Translations under genes and position numbers: made by a program | Part shown: one piece after another, positions 7,529 to 10,648 of the stretch | How the letters are laid out: every line of letters starts with the position of its first letter | How positions within the stretch are numbered: the stretch's first letter is position 1 | DNA from: Goniomonas avonlea | Lineage: Eukaryota; Cryptophyceae; Goniomonadida; Goniomonadaceae | NCBI GenBank assembly: GCA_003573635.1 | Contig: QUTJ01031280.1 | Span: 1-10,648 of the forward strand | Reading direction: 5' to 3' | DNA length: 10,648 nucleotides | The notes under the pieces: generated by a model | What the model saw: only the letters and a program-made list of their open reading frames with translations | What the model was told of the DNA's origin: nothing | Databases searched by the model: none

Positions 7529-7718
7529 GGACACAGTTTGTACGACAGGCCCTCGAAACACACAAGGCTGGAGGAGGATCGGCGATTCGGCGCTCTTCGT
7601 TAGATTTTTGCATTAACGCAAAGACGCCAGTTAGTAACATAGTAAGTCTTACAAAGTTGCGAAAGTAGTGCTTGATCTTTATCCATAAAATTTAGGGGCG
7701 AAAGCTTGAAGGTCCAAA
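7529..7718. promoter_or_regulatory. Divergent promoter region between the PDZ-RING and Cache genes
   Basis: 190 bp separate the two inferred start codons (7528 minus, 7719 plus). The stretch is more AT-rich than its flanks, with CCATAAAATTTAGG at about 7682-7695 as a possible core element upstream of the plus-strand start. Both genes probably share it. No further motif could be supported. Confidence 0.4.
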
Positions 7719-10648
7719 ATGCTGGGCGGGCTTGGGAGGGTTGGTGGGTTCAGGCGGAAGCTGCCAAGATGGCAGCCTCCAAAAGTCGAGCTCTTGCTAC
7801 CAACCGGATTTTATGCAAGGTTTCAGGCCCTCAAGTTTTTCGAGCCGGCTCGGAAACACCCCATTTCTCACTTGATTCTCATGTTTGTTCTGGTACGGGT
7901 TTTCGCGTACTGTGTGCTTGAGGTGACCGTCCTTATTTTCAGCTTGGTGGCGCTATCTCTGTTAGCCAAGGGATTATTTGGGTGACTTGGTCTGGATCTC
8001 TTTCTTCATTTCTCAAGTATGCTTGCTCTCGGTTGTGTTTCTACTCATCGAACTGCACAGGGTGATGTCTGACCAAACTGCAAATCGAGCAATCCTCACC
8101 GCCCAGGAAGCTATAAGTCCTATTTTGTTGGACACATTTAATGCAGTTGGTCACCTGCAAGCGTCACCAATAGTGAATGATATTCTGCACTCTGACACGG
8201 CCCCGCGCAAGTTCATTCCTTTTTTCGCCAGCCTTTTGGCTGGGAATCGTTCTGGCCGAGTCTATGTTGCCACAGTCCGGGGGACAATTATTGGTGCAGA
8301 GCGGGAGCCGGCTGGTGTACTTCGTGCATTTATCTGCGACCAAAGCACTATTCAGGGCTCCACTCGTTGCACCTTTAGTTATATGTTTCACATGAGCACT
8401 TGGACACTCGGGGACCGTCGGCTCGACCACGCTCACTGTCCGTGTGACCCAACCAATCAGCCATGGTTCACCAGGCCCGCTTCCTCCATGTCTCAACTCC
8501 CTCGCAGTTACCCATCCTACTCGGATGGTGAAGAGACTTTGCTGCCGGTGAGCGTGGCATTGCGAGCGGCCGATGGCACATTACTCGGGGTGGCATCTGC
8601 TGAAATTTTTGCCTCTGCAATTGACGAGCAACTTGCTGGGCTTCCCTTCGCCCTGAGCTTTCTGGTCGAATCCGCAAACGAGCGAGGTGTCTTGTTCCTC
8701 ATTGACCCATCGACTCAAGAGATCATTGCGCATTCTGCTGATCCCGCAGTTATGAAACGGTGTCGCGCTTCATCTGTTGCAGGTCCGCGTTGTAACCCTT
8801 GTGGCCACATGTGTCGAGTACTCAGGCATCGCGCAGGGCGGTGCTTGGTGTCGTCTTATCAAATCGCCGCGGAGCACTTGGACGCCCGCCCTCTGGACAC
8901 TGCAGCCCTGATCGCCCCTCGCACCAATGGCACTGACAGGATGCTTGGCGACGACCACACCTTTGTCTTGGATCTGCCGGCTGATCTGAGCGGGCACGCG
9001 ACGCCGGAGTGGAGACTGGTGGCGACGCTGCCTGCGGAGGCGGCGCGCAAGCGAGGGCAGGCGCCCGTCGTCCTCTCCGCCAGCCTCATCGCCTTCTCGC
9101 TGCTCCTCACTCTCGGCGCCACTGTGTCCGCGTCCCGCTGGGCCGACCGCAAGTTCCGCCGCCACGGCAACAAGACCGTCAAGGACACACTGCGCAGGGT
9201 GTGTCCACACACCCGCCGTCTACTCCCTGAGCCCTCCTGCCCCCCCCCCCAGTCACCTCTATGTGACCCCTCTCCCCTTGGCTTGTCGCCCGCCCCCACT
9301 ATGTTGCCTCGGCGTGTTGGTGTGGTGCCCTTGTTGGTGCGAGGTTGTGTTTGATGTGAGGAGCCCTTGTGTTTGGTGTGAGGTGCCCTTGGTTGGTGTG
9401 AGGTGCCGCTGGTTTTCGTGTGGAGGTGCCCTTGTTTGGTGTGAGGTGCCCCTGCGTTCGGTGTGAGGTTGTGTTTCGTGTGGAGGTGCCCTTGTTTGGG
9501 GTGAGGTTCGCTTGTTTGGTGTGAGGTGCCTTGTTCGCCAAGCTAATTGTGGCAACAGGTCCCGGCAGCTCTCACTTGCACTTTTGCTTTTCTGCTGTTT
9601 CTGTCGGCCATCGGGAACTACAACATTTGGTGCGTTGTCTCGTGCGACGGTCAGGATGTGAGACAACAGACCAAAGGTCTGAGACAAGCCGTCAGCTAGT
9701 GTAACGCGAGACAGCTCACCAGATGCACCGGCACGAAAATGCATGGGCGAGTGTAAGCGTTGCGCAGGAACGGGTACGCGGAGCTGACGGTGCAAGACTC
9801 TGCGCAGTACTTCATGAACCTGACGCTGATCCTGCTGCAATCGTCGGCAACGCCGCAGCTGGCGTACTCGCAGCTGGTGTCCAACCTGCTCATGACGGAG
9901 TGCCGCCTGCTCCTGCCCGACGACGCCAGCATTGGGTCGCCGGAGTACAGTCGCGCGCTCGAGGACGTCCTTCGCAGGATTTACCAGAGTTTCGGCAATG
10001 GCGTGGCTTACGTCGGGACTTCGTACGCGCGCTACGGACAGAGCGGCCAGGTGCCCCGCCCTGATACCACAGTGTGCTCGCTGGCTGTCAGCTACTGGCT
10101 ACTGGCTGCCCTGGCAGCAGTTTTTTCTTGTTGACACCGTTTTTTGTTGTGATCACGAAACAAACATAACTGCCTGCAAACGGTGGCCACTTGCAACGCT
10201 TGCTGCGAGACCTCTTTTGCACCGGCCACCTGCAACTCTTTTCACAGGCCACTTGCAACACCTTTCGGCCGCTTGCAACTCTTTTGCACCGGTCTCTTGC
10301 ACATCTTTTGCACCGGTGACTTGCAACTTCGTTGTTATCGCCTGACTTCACCCTTGTACTCGCGCTTGCATAACGATCAGCACAGGACCACCCCTTTTTT
10401 ATGGTGTATGGGCGGCCAAACGAAGATGATGAGGTGACAGTTGCGTTGATTGACGGCTCGGTCAACGTGACGGACTTGTACACGGGCAACCCCTGTCTGG
10501 TCGAGTACGCGGTGGGAGCCGACGGCCGACGCACCTCGAAGACGATTGCGACGATGTGCGACTTCCGAGCCAGCGACCGTCCTTGGTGCGTGCCGTCACT
10601 CTCACATCTTATGTGCGACTTCCGAGCCAGCGACCGTCCTTGGTGCGT
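7719..10648 (+). CDS. Multi-pass membrane receptor with two Cache-type sensor domains (partial, 3' end outside window)
   Basis: Inferred exons are 7719-7922, 7966-9198, 9559-9676, 9758-10050 and 10386-10648+, at least 703 residues, with phases agreeing at each junction. A membrane anchor (LVWISFFISQVCLLSVVFLL, about residues 76-97) precedes a first Cache domain. Its hallmark is C228-D-P-T-N-Q-P-W235-F, equivalent to the YDPRxRPWY motif, followed by LLPVSVALRAADGTLLGVAS. A second helix lies at about 436-456 (VVLSASLIAFSLLLTLGATV), then a basic loop (RKFRRHGNK), then a third helix in exon 3 (TFAFLLFLSAIGNYNIWCVV). A second Cache-like module follows in exons 4-5, with CDFRASDRPWC at about 674-684. 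Cache domains bind small extracellular ligands in receptors for cyclases, kinases or chemotaxis. The output domain would lie beyond the window. A further hydrophobic stretch in exon 1 (LILMFVLVRVFAYCVL) makes the N-terminal topology uncertain, as does the 43-nt first intron (GAG|GTGACC to CTGTTAG). Confidence 0.75.
9199..9558. repeat. About 20-bp minisatellite GGTGTGAGGTGCCCTTGTTT in a Cache gene intron
   Basis: Ten or so variable copies of GGTGTGAGGTGCCCTTGTTT run from about 9318 to 9537 in a 360-nt intron, between donor AGG|GTGTGT and acceptor GGCAACAG. An 11-base C run at 9240-9250 also lies in the intron. The minus-strand repetitive ORF across it (HLTPNKGTS-like) is spurious. Confidence 0.8.
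10051..10385. repeat. About 20-24-bp CTTGCAAC/TTTTGCACCGG repeats in a Cache gene intron
   Basis: Six variable units, each with CTTGCAAC (or CCTGCAAC) followed by CTCTTTTGCACCGG, run from about 10187 to 10331. They lie in a 335-nt intron between donor CAG|GTGCCC and acceptor CACAG, phase 0 on both sides. The unit differs from every other array in the window. Confidence 0.75.
10554..10648 (+). repeat. 38-bp exact direct repeat at the right edge, 57-bp period
   Basis: The sequence from 10554 to 10591 (starting ATGTGCGACTTCCGAGCC) recurs exactly at 10611-10648, ending at the last base of the window. The period of 57 keeps the frame, so the Cache motif CDFRASDRPWC would appear twice, 19 residues apart. 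It may be a real small duplication, a duplicated exon end, or an assembly artefact at a contig end. Confidence 0.8.

Noticed and set aside
9259-9840. Minus-strand ORF with HLTPNKGTS-like repeats
   Set aside because: It is generated by the 20-bp intron array and antisense to the small membrane-helix exon.
1-10648. Bacterial or phage origin, CRISPR array or mobile element suggested by the many direct repeats
   Set aside because: The repeats are head-to-tail without constant repeats separated by unique spacers, there is no transposase or terminal inverted repeats, and genes are split by spliceosomal-type introns.

Overview
The window looks like nuclear DNA of an intron-rich microbial eukaryote (protist); I cannot name the lineage. 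The evidence is that recognisable eukaryotic domains (PH, ankyrin, C2H2/CCCH zinc fingers, PDZ-RING, Cache receptor) are split across reading frames, and the pieces join cleanly at GT...AG junctions with matching phases. There are no operons, ribosome binding sites or bacterial gene organisation. No rRNA, tRNA, CRISPR array or transposase was seen.

Layout, left to right. (1) 194-2836, minus strand: a PH-domain gene. Seven spliced exons (999-2836) give a closed 271-residue frame. Two further minus-strand exons at 194-292 and 491-586 encode ankyrin repeats and fit the same phase, so the gene probably has a PH, helical, ankyrin isoform that runs off the left edge. (2) 2967-about 4438, plus strand: a ZNF511-type protein with three C2H2 fingers rebuilt across four exons, then an added CCCH finger. 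(3) 4439-4959: a gene-poor convergent spacer with a 15-bp array and older degenerate repeats. (4) 4960-7528, minus strand: a four-exon, 595-residue PDZ-RING-ARM/HEAT-like protein, a probable E3 ubiquitin ligase. (5) 7719-10648+, plus strand: a multi-pass membrane receptor with two successive Cache-type sensor domains, cut by the right edge.

The genes form two divergent pairs with very short spacers (about 130 and 190 bp) and one convergent pair. The genes have no obvious shared pathway, although PH, ankyrin, RING and Cache modules are all typical of signalling and membrane regulation.

The most striking property is in the introns. Short introns (about 42-111 nt) are plain, while nearly every longer intron (about 140-570 nt) carries its own tandem array, with a unit unrelated to those of its neighbours. 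Several arrays have units that are multiples of 3 and so create long but spurious repetitive ORFs. Exon boundaries below were inferred by eye from splice consensus, phase and domain continuity, without transcript data.
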